Origin: an uncultured Collinsella sp.
GTDB lineage: Bacteria > Actinomycetota > Coriobacteriia > Coriobacteriales > Coriobacteriaceae
DNA: 32,192 nucleotides
NCBI GenBank assembly: GCA_900540995.1
Contig: UQHO01000023.1
Coordinates: forward strand, 1 to 32,192
Direction of reading: 5' to 3'
Shown here: piece after piece, positions 17,586 through 25,817 of the stretch
Layout of the letters: every line of letters starts with the position of its first letter
Numbering within the stretch: position 1 is the stretch's first letter
Notes under the pieces: model-generated
The model's input: the letters and a program-made list of their open reading frames with translations, nothing else
What the model was told of the DNA's origin: nothing
The model's database searches: none
Program-made: the position numbers and the translations under genes

Positions 17586-19442
17586 ATGGCGATTCTTTTG
17601 GGATGCGATTCCGTCAGCCTAGAGTTTCCCACCAAGCATATTTTCGATAGCGTGACGCTCGGCGTGGGCGAGGGCGACCGTATTGGTATTGTCGGTAAAA
17701 ACGGCGACGGCAAGTCGACGCTGCTGAGCGTGCTCGCCGGCACGCTGGAGCCCGACGACGGCCGCGTGACGCATCGTCGCGGCACCACGATCGGCCTGCT
17801 CGGCCAAAAGGACCAGCTTGTCGACACCGACACCGTGCACCATGCCGTCGTGGGCGACACGCCCGAGTATGAGTGGGCGTCGAGCCCCCGCACGCGCCAG
17901 ATCCTCGCCGGTCTCATTAGCGATGTGCCCTGGGAGGGCACGGTGGGCGAGCTTTCGGGTGGCCAGCGCCGCCGCGTGGACCTCGCGCGCCTGTTGATCG
18001 GCGACTACGACGTGCTCATGCTCGACGAGCCCACTAACCATCTGGACATGCGCACCATCAACTGGCTTGCACGCCATCTTAAGGCTCGCTGGCAGCGCGG
18101 TCAGGGCGCCATGCTCGTGGTCACGCACGATCGCTGGTTCTTGGACGAGGTCTGCACCAGCATGTGGGAGGTCCACGACGGCCAGGTCGATCCCTTCGAG
18201 GGCGGCTACTCCGCATATATCCTGCAGCGCGTGGAGCGCGACCGCATGGCCGCGGTTACCGAGGAACGCCGTCGCAACATGGCGCGCAAGGAGCTCGCGT
18301 GGCTGAGCCGCGGCGCCCAGGCGCGTTCCACCAAGCCCAAGTTTCGCGTTGATGCCGCTCGCGAGCTGATCGCCGACGTGCCGCCCGTGCGTGACGAGCT
18401 GGAGCTCAAGCGCCTCGCCGTGAGCCGCCTGGGCAAGCAGGTTATCGATGTGGTCGACGTGGACGCCGGCTATGCGGATACCGATGGCGCGCCCAAGCAG
18501 GTGCTCTCTGACGTGACCTGGCTCATTGGTGCGGGCGACCGCTATGGCCTTTTGGGCGAGAACGGTGCCGGCAAGTCGACGCTGCTCGACGTGATCCAGG
18601 GCAAGATTGAACCCACGCGCGGCCGCGTGAAGATTGGCCAGACAGTGCGCTTTGGCGTGCTGTCGCAGCAGCTCGAGGAGCTCGAACCCTACATGGGCGA
18701 CACGATCCGCGAGGTGCTCGGCAACTATAAGAAGTACTACGTCATCGACGGCAAGGAGACTTCGCCCGAGAAGCTCTGCGAGCGTCTGGGCTTTACGACG
18801 CAGCAGCTCTGGAGCCGCATCGGCGATCTTTCGGGCGGCCAGCGCCGTCGCCTGTCGCTGTTGCTGACGATTCTGGACGAGCCCAACGTGCTCATCCTGG
18901 ACGAGCCGGGCAACGACCTGGATACCGACATGCTCGCGATTGTCGAGGACCTGCTGGACGGCTGGCCCGGCACGCTGATCCTGGTGACACACGATCGCTT
19001 TTTGATGGAGCGCGTGACCGACCAACAGTGGGCACTGCTCGATGGCCATCTGACGCATATGCCCGGCGGCGTGGACCAGTACCTGCGCCTGTGCAACGCT
19101 ACCGCCGAGGGCGAGCCCGTGGGCGCGCCGAGCGCTAAGACCGGCACGTTCGACACCGGTGCGGCGGCTGCTGCCGACAAGCCCAAGTCGAGCGGTCAGC
19201 CCAACGGCCTTTCCAACGCCGAGCGTCAGAAGCTCCGCCGCGAGGTGAGCTCGCTCGAGCGCAAGATGGAGACGCAGCGCGCCCGCGTGGAGGAGGCCGA
19301 GGCCGCCATGGCCCAGGTCGATCCCACCAACTACACGGCGCTCGGCGAGCAGCAGGCAAAGATCGACGAGGCTCACGCCGCCATGGACGAGCTGGAGATG
19401 GCGTGGCTCGAGGCGAGCGAAAAGCTCGAGGGCGAGGAGTAG
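17586..19442 (+). CDS. ABC-F family ATPase (Uup-like)
   Basis: A soluble protein of 618 residues with two ABC domains and no membrane helices, as in ABC-F translation factors. The first domain has GKNGDGKST, LSGGQRRRVDLARLL and LMLDEPTNHLD. The second has GENGAGKST, LSGGQRRRLSLLLTIL and LILDEPGNDLD, where EPGND replaces the usual EPTNH. A linker rich in Arg and Lys joins the domains. The C-terminal 80 residues are predicted coiled coil, as in Uup. Such proteins act at the ribosome, or in Uup's case also on DNA intermediates; which applies here is open. The start at 17586 follows GAAGGAG. A HAD gene starts six bases after the stop, so the two are cotranscribed. Confidence 0.92.
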   Translation: MAILLGCDSVSLEFPTKHIFDSVTLGVGEGDRIGIVGKNGDGKSTLLSVLAGTLEPDDGRVTHRRGTTIGLLGQKDQLVDTDTVHHAVVGDTPEYEWASSPRTRQILAGLISDVPWEGTVGELSGGQRRRVDLARLLIGDYDVLMLDEPTNHLDMRTINWLARHLKARWQRGQGAMLVVTHDRWFLDEVCTSMWEVHDGQVDPFEGGYSAYILQRVERDRMAAVTEERRRNMARKELAWLSRGAQARSTKPKFRVDAARELIADVPPVRDELELKRLAVSRLGKQVIDVVDVDAGYADTDGAPKQVLSDVTWLIGAGDRYGLLGENGAGKSTLLDVIQGKIEPTRGRVKIGQTVRFGVLSQQLEELEPYMGDTIREVLGNYKKYYVIDGKETSPEKLCERLGFTTQQLWSRIGDLSGGQRRRLSLLLTILDEPNVLILDEPGNDLDTDMLAIVEDLLDGWPGTLILVTHDRFLMERVTDQQWALLDGHLTHMPGGVDQYLRLCNATAEGEPVGAPSAKTGTFDTGAAAAADKPKSSGQPNGLSNAERQKLRREVSSLERKMETQRARVEEAEAAMAQVDPTNYTALGEQQAKIDEAHAAMDELEMAWLEASEKLEGEE

Positions 19443-19448
19443 GCGAGA

Positions 19449-20219
19449 ATGATCAAAGCCGCGTTTTTCGATATCGACGGCACGCTGCTGAGCTTTAAGA
19501 CCCACCGGATTCCGGCGTCGGCGCAGCAGGTGCTCGACAGCTTTCGCGAGCAGGGGATTGCGTGCGTGATCGCCACGGGCCGTCCGACCTACCAGATGCC
19601 GGACTGGCTGTTCGACCTGGGCTGGGATGCGTACATTACGCTTTCGGGCCAGCACTGTTTTGATGCCAAGGGCGTCTACCGCAGCTGCCCGATCGATCCG
19701 GACGACGTTGCGGTGATTGTGGACCAGGTGGCGCAGGGGCGCTACGACTCACTGTGCATGCAGGGCGAGAACTCGTTTGTGAACCGCCTGTCCGAGCGCG
19801 TGGTGACGGCTGGCAGCAACGCGGGAATCGTCTACCACGAGGAGCCGTTTGAGCATGCCTTTGACGCGCCGGTCTATCAGTTCTGTGCCTTTGTTGACCC
19901 AGTTGACGAGCATATCGTGACCGATGCCGTGTCGCATTCGCTCACCACGCGCTGGTGCGACCTGTTCTGCGACATTATTCCGGCCAACGGCGGCAAGGAC
20001 CTGGGTGTGGCGGCGACGCTGGAGCGCCTGGGCATCGACGCAAGTGAAGCGATTGCCTTTGGCGACGGCGAGAACGACCTGTCGATGTTCTCGGCCGTGG
20101 GCACAAGTGTGGCCATGGGCAACGCGCAGGACACGGTGAAAGCTGCGGCGACCTACGTGACGACCGCCGTGGACGACGATGGGATCTACAACGCCGCGAA
20201 GTACTTTGGACTGCTATAG
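19449..20219 (+). CDS. Cof-type HAD phosphatase
   Basis: A 256-residue HAD hydrolase with a C2B-type cap, the Cof/YidA class, which removes phosphate from sugar or cofactor phosphates. Motif I is FFDIDGTLLS, motif II VIATGRPTYQ, the motif III Lys is in NGGKDLGVAATLERLGI, and motif IV is AFGDGENDLSMF, with the family ending AVDDDGIYNAAKYFGLL. The ribosome binding site lies in the end of the ABC-F gene. A hairpin with T-rich tail follows the stop. The substrate is unknown. Confidence 0.92.
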   Translation: MIKAAFFDIDGTLLSFKTHRIPASAQQVLDSFREQGIACVIATGRPTYQMPDWLFDLGWDAYITLSGQHCFDAKGVYRSCPIDPDDVAVIVDQVAQGRYDSLCMQGENSFVNRLSERVVTAGSNAGIVYHEEPFEHAFDAPVYQFCAFVDPVDEHIVTDAVSHSLTTRWCDLFCDIIPANGGKDLGVAATLERLGIDASEAIAFGDGENDLSMFSAVGTSVAMGNAQDTVKAAATYVTTAVDDDGIYNAAKYFGLL

Positions 20220-20227
20220 CTGCGGCT

Positions 20228-20275
20228 CGGCACTTGGGGACACTCCTTGCGGGGCGTGTTCCCATTTTGTTTTCG
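20228..20275 (+). terminator. Hairpin terminator containing the GGGGACA repeat, copy 2
   Basis: GGGGACAC at 20236-20243 pairs with GTGTTCCC at 20256-20263 with one G-T wobble, followed by ATTTTGTTTT. Its left part repeats 58-78. It probably ends the ABC-F/HAD transcript. Confidence 0.6.
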
Positions 20276-20294
20276 TCCCGCTCGTTTTGTGAAA

Positions 20295-20356
20295 CACGGC
20301 TAACTTTTAGGCAAAGTAGTAAGACATGGGCAACTTTTGCGGTAAAGTAAGCCGTG
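20295..20356. promoter_or_regulatory. Large operator dyad upstream of the DtxR-type regulator
   Basis: CACGGCTAACTTT at the left end is matched by AAAGTAAGCCGTG at the right end (12 of 13). Inside each half is a smaller dyad, ACTTT-TAGGC-AAAGT and ACTTT-TGCGGT-AAAGT. The dyad ends 45 bases before the regulator's start codon, so autoregulation is likely. The half-site GGGCAACT (20328-20335) recurs before the transporter at 27060. Confidence 0.6.
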
Positions 20357-20401
20357 GAAAGTATCCAAAGGCTAACTAGCAATCATCGCGAAAGGCGGCC
20401 C

Positions 20402-20791
20402 ATGGCCCTACGTGAATCCGGAGAAGACTATCTCGAATCGATCTACGTTCTGTCGGAACGCCAGGGCATCGTGCGCTCGATCGACGTTGCGGAGTACCTC
20501 GGCGTAACCAAGGCGAGCGTTTCCAAGGCCATGGCGACGCTGGAAAGCAACGGCTATGTCGAAATGGGCAAGCGCGACGTTCATCTGACGGAGCGTGGTC
20601 TGGAGGTCGCTCGCCAAATGTGGGAGCGTCACTGCTTTTTCGTGGGGCTGCTGGAGGATGCGGGTGTTTCGGCTGAGGTCGCGTCGCAAGAGGGCTGCCA
20701 CATGGAGCACTGCCTGAGCGAGGAAAGCTTCGAGAAACTGAGGGCGATGCTGAACCGGGGCGAGGCGACGGGCCAAGCGGCGGAATCCTAA
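20402..20791 (+). CDS. DtxR/MntR-family metal-dependent regulator
   Basis: A 129-residue repressor with the N-terminal winged helix of the DtxR family (SGEDYLESIYVL, then VTKASVSKAMATLESNGYV as recognition helix) and the short dimerisation domain, without the SH3-like third domain of IdeR. Predicted metal ligands are Asp9, Glu12, His77, Cys99, Glu102 and His103 (EGCHMEHCLS). Asp at position 9 is MntR-like, while the Cys is DtxR-like, so preference for Mn or Fe is unclear. The start at 20402 follows GAAAGGCGG; the frame extends upstream into the operator. It probably controls itself and perhaps the metal transporter at 27060. Confidence 0.9.
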   Translation: MALRESGEDYLESIYVLSERQGIVRSIDVAEYLGVTKASVSKAMATLESNGYVEMGKRDVHLTERGLEVARQMWERHCFFVGLLEDAGVSAEVASQEGCHMEHCLSEESFEKLRAMLNRGEATGQAAES

Positions 20792-20811
20792 CGAACCCCC
20801 AGTAGCGCGGA

Positions 20812-20830
20812 GTTCGCGCAAAGCGCGAAC
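20812..20830. other. Small perfect hairpin after the regulator gene
   Basis: GTTCGCGC and GCGCGAAC pair perfectly around AAA, 21 bases behind the stop. There is no T-run. It may stabilise or help end the transcript. Confidence 0.45.
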
Positions 20831-20927
20831 CAGCGACCGGGACCAGCGGTCCTTTCGGCCAAGTCCATTTCAGCAAAGGAACCCCGCCAGCAAGCGATGC
20901 CCAAGAACTGCCACCTACGTCACCGCA

Positions 20928-21054
20928 GGCCGGGGCCGGGTTTGGTTTTGAAAACACTCCACAGCGCGAGGCCCGCCTTTCCGTTGCTCCGCAGGAGCAG
21001 GAAAGACGGGCCTCATGCGCGAGGACGTTTTCAAAACCAAGCCCGGTCCCGGCC
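20928..21054. repeat. Long imperfect hairpin between convergent genes
   Basis: Arms 20928-20955 and 21027-21054 pair over 28 positions; the only two exceptions are compatible with G-U pairs. An inner arm set (GAGGCCCG with CGGGCCTC, CTTTCC with GGAAAG, TGCTC with GAGCA) continues the stem almost to the loop near 20991. The element fills most of the space between the regulator stop and the ATPase stop. It may be a bidirectional terminator or a repeat element. Confidence 0.75.
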
Positions 21055-21070
21055 GGACAGCCCACGAACG

Positions 21071-23023
21071 CTACAGGTTCTTGACACCCATCGCGCGCAT
21101 GGCATTCAGGATGGCGATAATCGCCACGCCCACGTCGCCGAACACAGCAAGCCACATGTTGGCGATGCCCAGTGCCGCAAGCACCAGAATCAGCAACTTA
21201 ATGCCCAGCGCAAAGATGATGTTCTGCCAAACAATCGACATGGTCTTGCGCGCCACGCGGATCGCGCGGGAGATGTTGGACGGCTTGTCATCCATGAGCA
21301 CGACGTCCGCCGCCTCAATTGCGGCGTCCGAGCCCATAGCGCCCATGGCGATGCCAACGTCTGCGCGGGTAAGCACGGGTGCGTCGTTGATACCGTCGCC
21401 TACAAAGGCGAGCTCGCCCTTGCCCGATTCTGCTGCAAGCAGCGCCTCGACACGCTCGACCTTATCACCCGGTAACAGCTGCGCGTGGAACTCGTCGAGA
21501 CCGAGTTGCTTGGCTACAGACGCCGCAACCTCCTCACGGTCGCCCGTGAGCATGACGGTGCGCTTGACGCCGGCGGCGTGCAGGTCGCGAATCGTTTGCT
21601 CGGCATCGGTCTTTATGGTGTCGGCAATTACGATGTGGCCGGCGTACGTATCATCGACCAGCACGTGGAGGATGGTGCCGACGATCTCGCAATTGGGCGC
21701 TTCGATACCGGCCACAGCAAGCATCTTGGCATTGCCGACGATGACGCGCTTGCCGTCGATAATCGCCGTCACGCCATGGCCCGCGTCATTGGTGGAGTCG
21801 CTTACGCGTTTGGGATCGAGCTCGCCCTGGAAGGCGGTGCGTACCGACTGCGCGATGGGATGGTCGGAGAATGACTCGGCAAGGGCCGCGACTTCGAGCA
21901 GCGACTGCTCGGTATAGCCTGCCTCGGGGTGTACCGCCACGACCGAAAACGTGCCGTTGGTGAGCGTGCCGGTCTTGTCAAAGACGACGGTGTCCACATC
22001 CGCGAGCGTCTCGAGGTAGTTAGAGCCCTTGATGAGGACGCCCAGCTTGGATGCGCCACCGATGCCGCCAAAAAAGCTGAGCGGCACGCTGATCACGAGC
22101 GCGCATGGGCAACTGACGACGAGGAAGGTCAGGCCGCGCAGGATCCAGTCGGACCAGGCGCCGGTGACCAAGCCACCGCCGAGCGCGAGTACCGCGGCCG
22201 CGCCGGTGACAGCGGGCGTGTAGACGCGGGCGAAGCGCGTGATGAAGTTCTCGGTGCGTGCCTTCTTCTCACTAGCGTTTTCTACGAGCTCCAGGACGCG
22301 CGCGACGGTGGACTCGCCAAAGGGCTTGGTGGTGCGCACGTGGAGGAGACCCGTCATGTTGATGCAGCCGCTGATGATATCGTCTCCAGTTTTGGCCGGG
22401 CGGGGGACCGACTCTCCGGTAAGGGCGGCGGTATCGAGCTGTGTCTCGCCCTCGACGATGACGCCGTCGATAGGCACGCGCTCACCGGGCTTGACCACGA
22501 TCACGGTGCCGACGGCGATGTCATCGGGGAAGACCTGCTCGAGTGTGCCGTCGGGCTGCTCGACGTTAGCGTAGTCGGGCGCGATGTCCATCATGGCACT
22601 GATCGACTTGCGGCTCTTGCCCACGGCGTACGCCTGAAACAGCTCGCCGACCTGGTAGAACAGCATGACGGCGGCGCCTTCGGCCATGTGCGGGTCGGTA
22701 TCGGGGAAGAGCACCATGGCAAACGCGCCGATGGTCGCGACGGCCATGAGGAAGCTCTCGTCGAAGGCCTTGCCGCGGCGGATGTTATTGAATGCCTTTT
22801 GCAGTACGTCGTAGCCGGCAATCAAAAACGGCACGAGGAACAGCACAAAGCTGGCGTAGATGTCGCCCGGGGTGCCGAATGCGGCGGTAAGGGTGCCGAA
22901 CTCATCGAGGGCGTACACCACGGCAAAAATGCCCAGCGCTACCAGGATGCGGTTGCGCTTATGCTCGAGTGATTCTTTTTTCTTGCGCTTCTTCTTTTTC
23001 TTTTTGGGGTCGGCGGTGGCCAT
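21071..23023 (-). CDS. P1B-type heavy-metal ATPase (Zn/Cd/Co efflux)
   Basis: A 650-residue metal-exporting ATPase. The membrane motif Cys305-Pro-Cys307 (SCPCALVISVPLS) is typical of Zn/Cd/Pb pumps. The catalytic DKTGTLT (Asp349), TGES in the actuator domain, SDHPIAQ, LTGDREE and VGDGINDAPVL are all present. The N-terminus is a short Lys-rich stretch (KKKKKKRKKK) instead of a metal-binding HMA domain; a separate HMA protein is encoded just upstream. The start at 23023 follows GGAGG; the longer frame to 23206 overlaps that gene. A SmtB-like operator at 23049-23066 gives the gene its own control point. Confidence 0.95.
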   Translation of the reverse strand: MATADPKKKKKKRKKKESLEHKRNRILVALGIFAVVYALDEFGTLTAAFGTPGDIYASFVLFLVPFLIAGYDVLQKAFNNIRRGKAFDESFLMAVATIGAFAMVLFPDTDPHMAEGAAVMLFYQVGELFQAYAVGKSRKSISAMMDIAPDYANVEQPDGTLEQVFPDDIAVGTVIVVKPGERVPIDGVIVEGETQLDTAALTGESVPRPAKTGDDIISGCINMTGLLHVRTTKPFGESTVARVLELVENASEKKARTENFITRFARVYTPAVTGAAAVLALGGGLVTGAWSDWILRGLTFLVVSCPCALVISVPLSFFGGIGGASKLGVLIKGSNYLETLADVDTVVFDKTGTLTNGTFSVVAVHPEAGYTEQSLLEVAALAESFSDHPIAQSVRTAFQGELDPKRVSDSTNDAGHGVTAIIDGKRVIVGNAKMLAVAGIEAPNCEIVGTILHVLVDDTYAGHIVIADTIKTDAEQTIRDLHAAGVKRTVMLTGDREEVAASVAKQLGLDEFHAQLLPGDKVERVEALLAAESGKGELAFVGDGINDAPVLTRADVGIAMGAMGSDAAIEAADVVLMDDKPSNISRAIRVARKTMSIVWQNIIFALGIKLLILVLAALGIANMWLAVFGDVGVAIIAILNAMRAMGVKNL

Positions 23024-23048
23024 GACTCGTATCCTCCCATTTGAATGT

Positions 23049-23066
23049 ATGAACATTCGCTCATAT
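23049..23066 (-). promoter_or_regulatory. SmtB/CadC-type operator upstream of the ATPase
   Basis: ATGAACATTCGCTCATAT is an imperfect dyad of ATGA-type half-sites, almost the same as ATGAACATGCGCTCATAT at 23788-23805. It lies 25 bases upstream of the ATPase start. Confidence 0.7.
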
Positions 23067-23123
23067 AATTTCGCGAGCAAAGGCCGCAGCAAGCGCGGCC
23101 TTGCAGGTTGGCGTAAACCTGGG

Positions 23124-23342
23124 CTAGAGAATAATCTCGCAGTCCGGCTCGGCGTCGGCGGTGAACTCCACAACGCGGTCGAGGACCTCGTCGAACTCGG
23201 CGTCATCGGCCTCGAGCGTCAACTTCTGGGTCATAAAGTTGACGGACACGGATTTGACGCCCTCGAGCTTGGCCAGCTCGTCCTGAAGCTCGCGCGCACA
23301 GTTGGCGCAGTCGATCTCATCGAGCTTAAACTGCTTTTTCAT
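23124..23342 (-). CDS. Free-standing HMA-domain metal chaperone
   Basis: A 72-residue single heavy-metal-associated domain with the metal-binding pair Cys12 and Cys15 in IDCANC, a ferredoxin-like beta-alpha-beta pattern (VKSVSVNFMTQKLTLEA) and an acidic C-terminus (AEPDCEIIL) with one more Cys. It most likely hands metal to the ATPase encoded 100 bases downstream, which lacks an HMA domain of its own. GGAAAGGA precedes the start. It probably shares the transcript of the ArsR-type regulator, 63 bases upstream. Confidence 0.93.
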   Translation of the reverse strand: MKKQFKLDEIDCANCARELQDELAKLEGVKSVSVNFMTQKLTLEADDAEFDEVLDRVVEFTADAEPDCEIIL

Positions 23343-23405
23343 GGTGGGTTCCTTTCCCTGTATTTGCGGCTTGGGTGCAGGCCGCGCTGGTACCGTGGTT
23401 GGCTG

Positions 23406-23771
23406 CTATTCGCAGATGTGGCTCATGCCCTGGTTGAGCATGGTGTAGACGTGGTCGTCGGCGAGCGAGTAGAGGATATTGCGCCCGTCGCGCCGGAATT
23501 TAACCAGGTGCGACTGCTTGAGTGTGCGCAGCTGGTGCGATACTGCCGACTGCGAGGTTTCGGTCGCTTCGGCGATGTCTGCCACGCAGAGCTCGCGGCC
23601 CATGAGGGCGTAAAGGATCTTGATACGCGTGGTGTCGCTGAAGACCTTGAACAGGTCGGCGAGGTCGTAGAGAAGTTCCTCGTCGGGAAGGTCCTCGGGC
23701 GAGCAGGTGGTGGGGATCGCGGGTTCGGTGGCCTCGATGTCGGGTTTCGTTTCATCAACGCGGGTGCTCAT
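23406..23771 (-). CDS. ArsR/SmtB-family zinc-type sensor repressor
   Basis: A 121-residue winged-helix repressor. The alpha-3 motif ELCVADIAEA is the degenerate form of ELCVCDL. The alpha-5 metal site DxHx10HxxE is complete: Asp105, His107, His118, Glu121, the arrangement used by zinc sensors such as SmtB. Recognition helix residues are TSQSAVSHQLRTL. A Cys at 23 might add an N-terminal site, but a second Cys of the alpha-3N cadmium site is missing (ELCVAD has one Cys). Two operator copies lie upstream. It should repress its own operon and the ATPase until zinc or a similar metal binds. Confidence 0.93.
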   Translation of the reverse strand: MSTRVDETKPDIEATEPAIPTTCSPEDLPDEELLYDLADLFKVFSDTTRIKILYALMGRELCVADIAEATETSQSAVSHQLRTLKQSHLVKFRRDGRNILYSLADDHVYTMLNQGMSHICE

Positions 23772-23785
23772 TGCAATATCCTTTC

Positions 23786-23840
23786 ATATGAACATGCGCT
23801 CATATAACTTGCTTTCGATTATATGAGTGTATGTTCATAT
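23786..23840 (-). promoter_or_regulatory. Two operators upstream of the SmtB-like gene
   Basis: ATATGAACATGCGCTCATAT (23786-23805) and ATATGAGTGTATGTTCATAT (23821-23840) are imperfect 20-bp dyads, the second nearly a reverse complement of the first. Their spacing and sequence fit SmtB/CadC operators. The first lies 15 bases from the start codon. Confidence 0.8.
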
Positions 23841-24160
23841 GTCAATACAATTTGCGTTAATTTCGATGACTGCTTGCCGCTTCTGCGATTTTCTGTGGGT
23901 TGGGAGACATCGACGCAATGCTCGCCAACATATTTCGAGATGTTCGGCTAGCATGCTAAGAAAGCCACCTTGAGAAGCATTAGAACTGTTCATATTTGTA
24001 CTTTATCGTGTCAAATACCGCGAGAATCAGTTCTTCCTCTACGGGAGTTTCTGCAGAATCAGTTTTATCTAAAGTTATATTGAGCATTGCTGCAGCCAAT
24101 CTGGCACATCGGTGGCCGAATAAGTCGAAAAATGTAGGTGGACATCCGCAGAGATCGCCT
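23841..24160. other. AT-rich gap with a possible gene remnant
   Basis: No complete gene is supported. On the minus strand an open stretch from 24090 to a stop at 23980 reads LNITLDKTDSAETPVEEELI and ends YKYEQF; it looks protein-like but has no start with a ribosome binding site. It may be the tail of a lost gene. Base composition is clearly more AT-rich than in the zinc locus. Confidence 0.35.
24111..24141. repeat. Flanking direct repeat, left copy
   Basis: 31 bases match 25739-25769 at 28 positions, with a perfect run TCGAAAAATGTAGGTGG. It starts 20 bases beyond the nuclease-like stop. Confidence 0.75.
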
Positions 24161-25368
24161 TTAGAAGAGCGAATTCTCAATTAGATCAATAATCGTGTCG
24201 TCTTCCGTGCGGTTTTCATCGATTTTTGCGAACATGTCGCATTCCCAAGCCCCATTGATTTCCTCAGCAAGGGCCCCGACGTGTTGCATGTCGTCGGGTT
24301 CGGGCACATCGTTGATGCTCGGGTCATCAGCTTGCGGATATTGGCTTGCAATTTCGCGCTTGGCGGCCTCTTCTTCTTTGAGTGTCTCCAGGACGCGGCG
24401 ACCGTATTCGAAGTAGCGCCGCAAGACAAATTGACGAAGAGTTTCTTGCAGGATGGCGAAGTTATCCGGGAGTCGACCGGGCCATATCTTCTCGCGAATG
24501 CGAATCGCTTCCATGACCCGTTTAAAGCGGACTGCTTGAAAAACGAATGACGATTAACCGTGATAACGGCATATCCCATGTTTCGCAGCGTGTTTCGGCG
24601 CTCCTCGTCAATTGATTGCTGCTCGGGTTCGTCGTGGTAAAAGCCGTTGTATTCGATATCGGTCATCGAATTTTCGAGCAGCGCGTCGAGGTAGAAAACC
24701 GTCCGTCGCGTTAGGGCGGCGTATCTTTTGGGGACTGGGATCGGATAATCCGTTTTGATAGCGCGTATGGCTAAGCCACCCATTGACTTGGGCATTGTCA
24801 GCATCATGACAAACGCCGTTTCGAGTGGGGAGCGACAGCCTTCGTGTACATAAGAAAGTGCCTTAAGTGCTTTATTAGATCCACGATACCCCGGTGCCTC
24901 TGAAAAGAAGGCTCTGAGCTCTTCAACGCTGGTTAGGGCTGGGCGCTCGCGATATTGAGTTTCGTCGGACGTTCCAAGCGCGTAGGAGCCGCAGATTTCA
25001 AAGTAATACTCAACGAGCTCCGAAAGGTTGAGGTCGGCTGTTGCTTCTAACGCGCACAGCTTGATATCGACGATGTAGACGTTCGGCTCGAGTTCTAGGT
25101 AGCTTTCTGCATCAAACGTATAGCGCGTGCAGTGGCAGATGCAGCCCTTGCGGTGCCTTTTGGCATTATTGGAAAACGTCAGCACATGGATACGTTCAGA
25201 ATCGACATTCTTTCTGTTGAGCCATGCTCGTGCCGCTTCCAGGTCGGACGTGGTCGGCGCAGACACCCTGATCTTTTCCATAGGTATGGGACCGGTCGCG
25301 TAGCTTGCGAGCGAGTTGGCTGTTTGGTATACAGCGCGTGCCGTGGTATGTGACAGAATGATTCCCAT
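24161..25368 (-). pseudogene. Nuclease-like (DUF559/PD-(D/E)XK-type) protein, frameshifted
   Basis: The N-terminal frame, read from 25368 (MGIILSHTTARAVYQ), resembles a family common in Coriobacteriia annotated as endonuclease-domain or hypothetical proteins. The core runs CRSPLETAFVMML, FYLDALLENSMTDIEYNGFYHD, then DEERRNTLRNMGYAVITVNR, matching the DUF559/Vsr-like pattern with an acidic residue, Glu and a Lys-poor active site. At 24520-24526 the mRNA reads U UUA AAC in phase; after it the plausible sequence (RVMEAIRIREKIWPG, ending ENSLF) continues in the -1 frame to 24161, while the zero frame runs on in Arg/Ser/Pro-rich nonsense to 24181. Either one base was lost or ribosomes slip. An upstream extension to 25590 is open but unlike protein. 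The base composition is AT-richer than the neighbours. Confidence 0.65.
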
Positions 25369-25738
25369 ACGCGCATGATGGCATAGCGGACGCCGCATAC
25401 GCCCGAAACTTCGGGCAACGGTATTGGGGCGCGGCTTATCTTCTGCGAACGGTGGGTTTTTGAGCTGTCGTATTGAGGGAGCAGCTTTGGCTGGGGAGGT
25501 TTCTGCCGGCTGCCCCTTTTTGATGAACTTTAGTTGCGGATTCGTAGCTTCTAAGCGTTTTTGCCGACCGCTCAGATGCCTCACCAACATAATTTGAGTT
25601 ATTCGGCCTTATCCTATACAAATGGTGCGATCGCAACGTCCTATTCGAATTGATTCAGGTAGATTTATGGGGCTTGGTTGCGAAATTAAGGCGATTTTAG
25701 CTTCGATTGCGGTTCAAGGGGCCTTGACTAGTGGTTCA
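25369..25738. other. Gap upstream of the nuclease-like gene
   Basis: The minus-strand frame stays open to 25590, but its 74 residues are Arg/Lys/Pro-rich and there is no ribosome binding site. A TATAGGAT stretch on the minus strand near 25612-25620 could be a -10 region. I see no independent gene. Confidence 0.35.
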
Positions 25739-25769
25739 GCTGGCCGAACAACTCGAAAAATGTAGGTGG
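25739..25769. repeat. Flanking direct repeat, right copy
   Basis: The second copy of the 31-base repeat at 24111-24141, in the same orientation. Together they bound a 1.6-kb cassette that holds only the nuclease-like gene. Confidence 0.75.
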
Positions 25770-25817
25770 GCCAACCTGCCGACTATGTGAAGCACGCGTA
25801 TTTGCTCGTTTTGATGA

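Noticed and set aside
17619..19655. Minus-strand 678-codon open frame opposite the ABC-F gene
   Set aside because: The ABC-F motifs on the plus strand are complete; the reverse frame is rich in His/Leu/Ala/Arg and starts inside the HAD gene.
21929..22972. Plus-strand 347-codon open frame opposite the metal ATPase
   Set aside because: All P-type ATPase motifs lie on the minus strand; the plus frame is compositional.
24181..24519. Zero-frame tail of the nuclease-like gene as genuine C-terminus
   Set aside because: The sequence is Lys/Arg/Ser/Pro-rich and unlike the family, while the -1 frame reads as natural protein.
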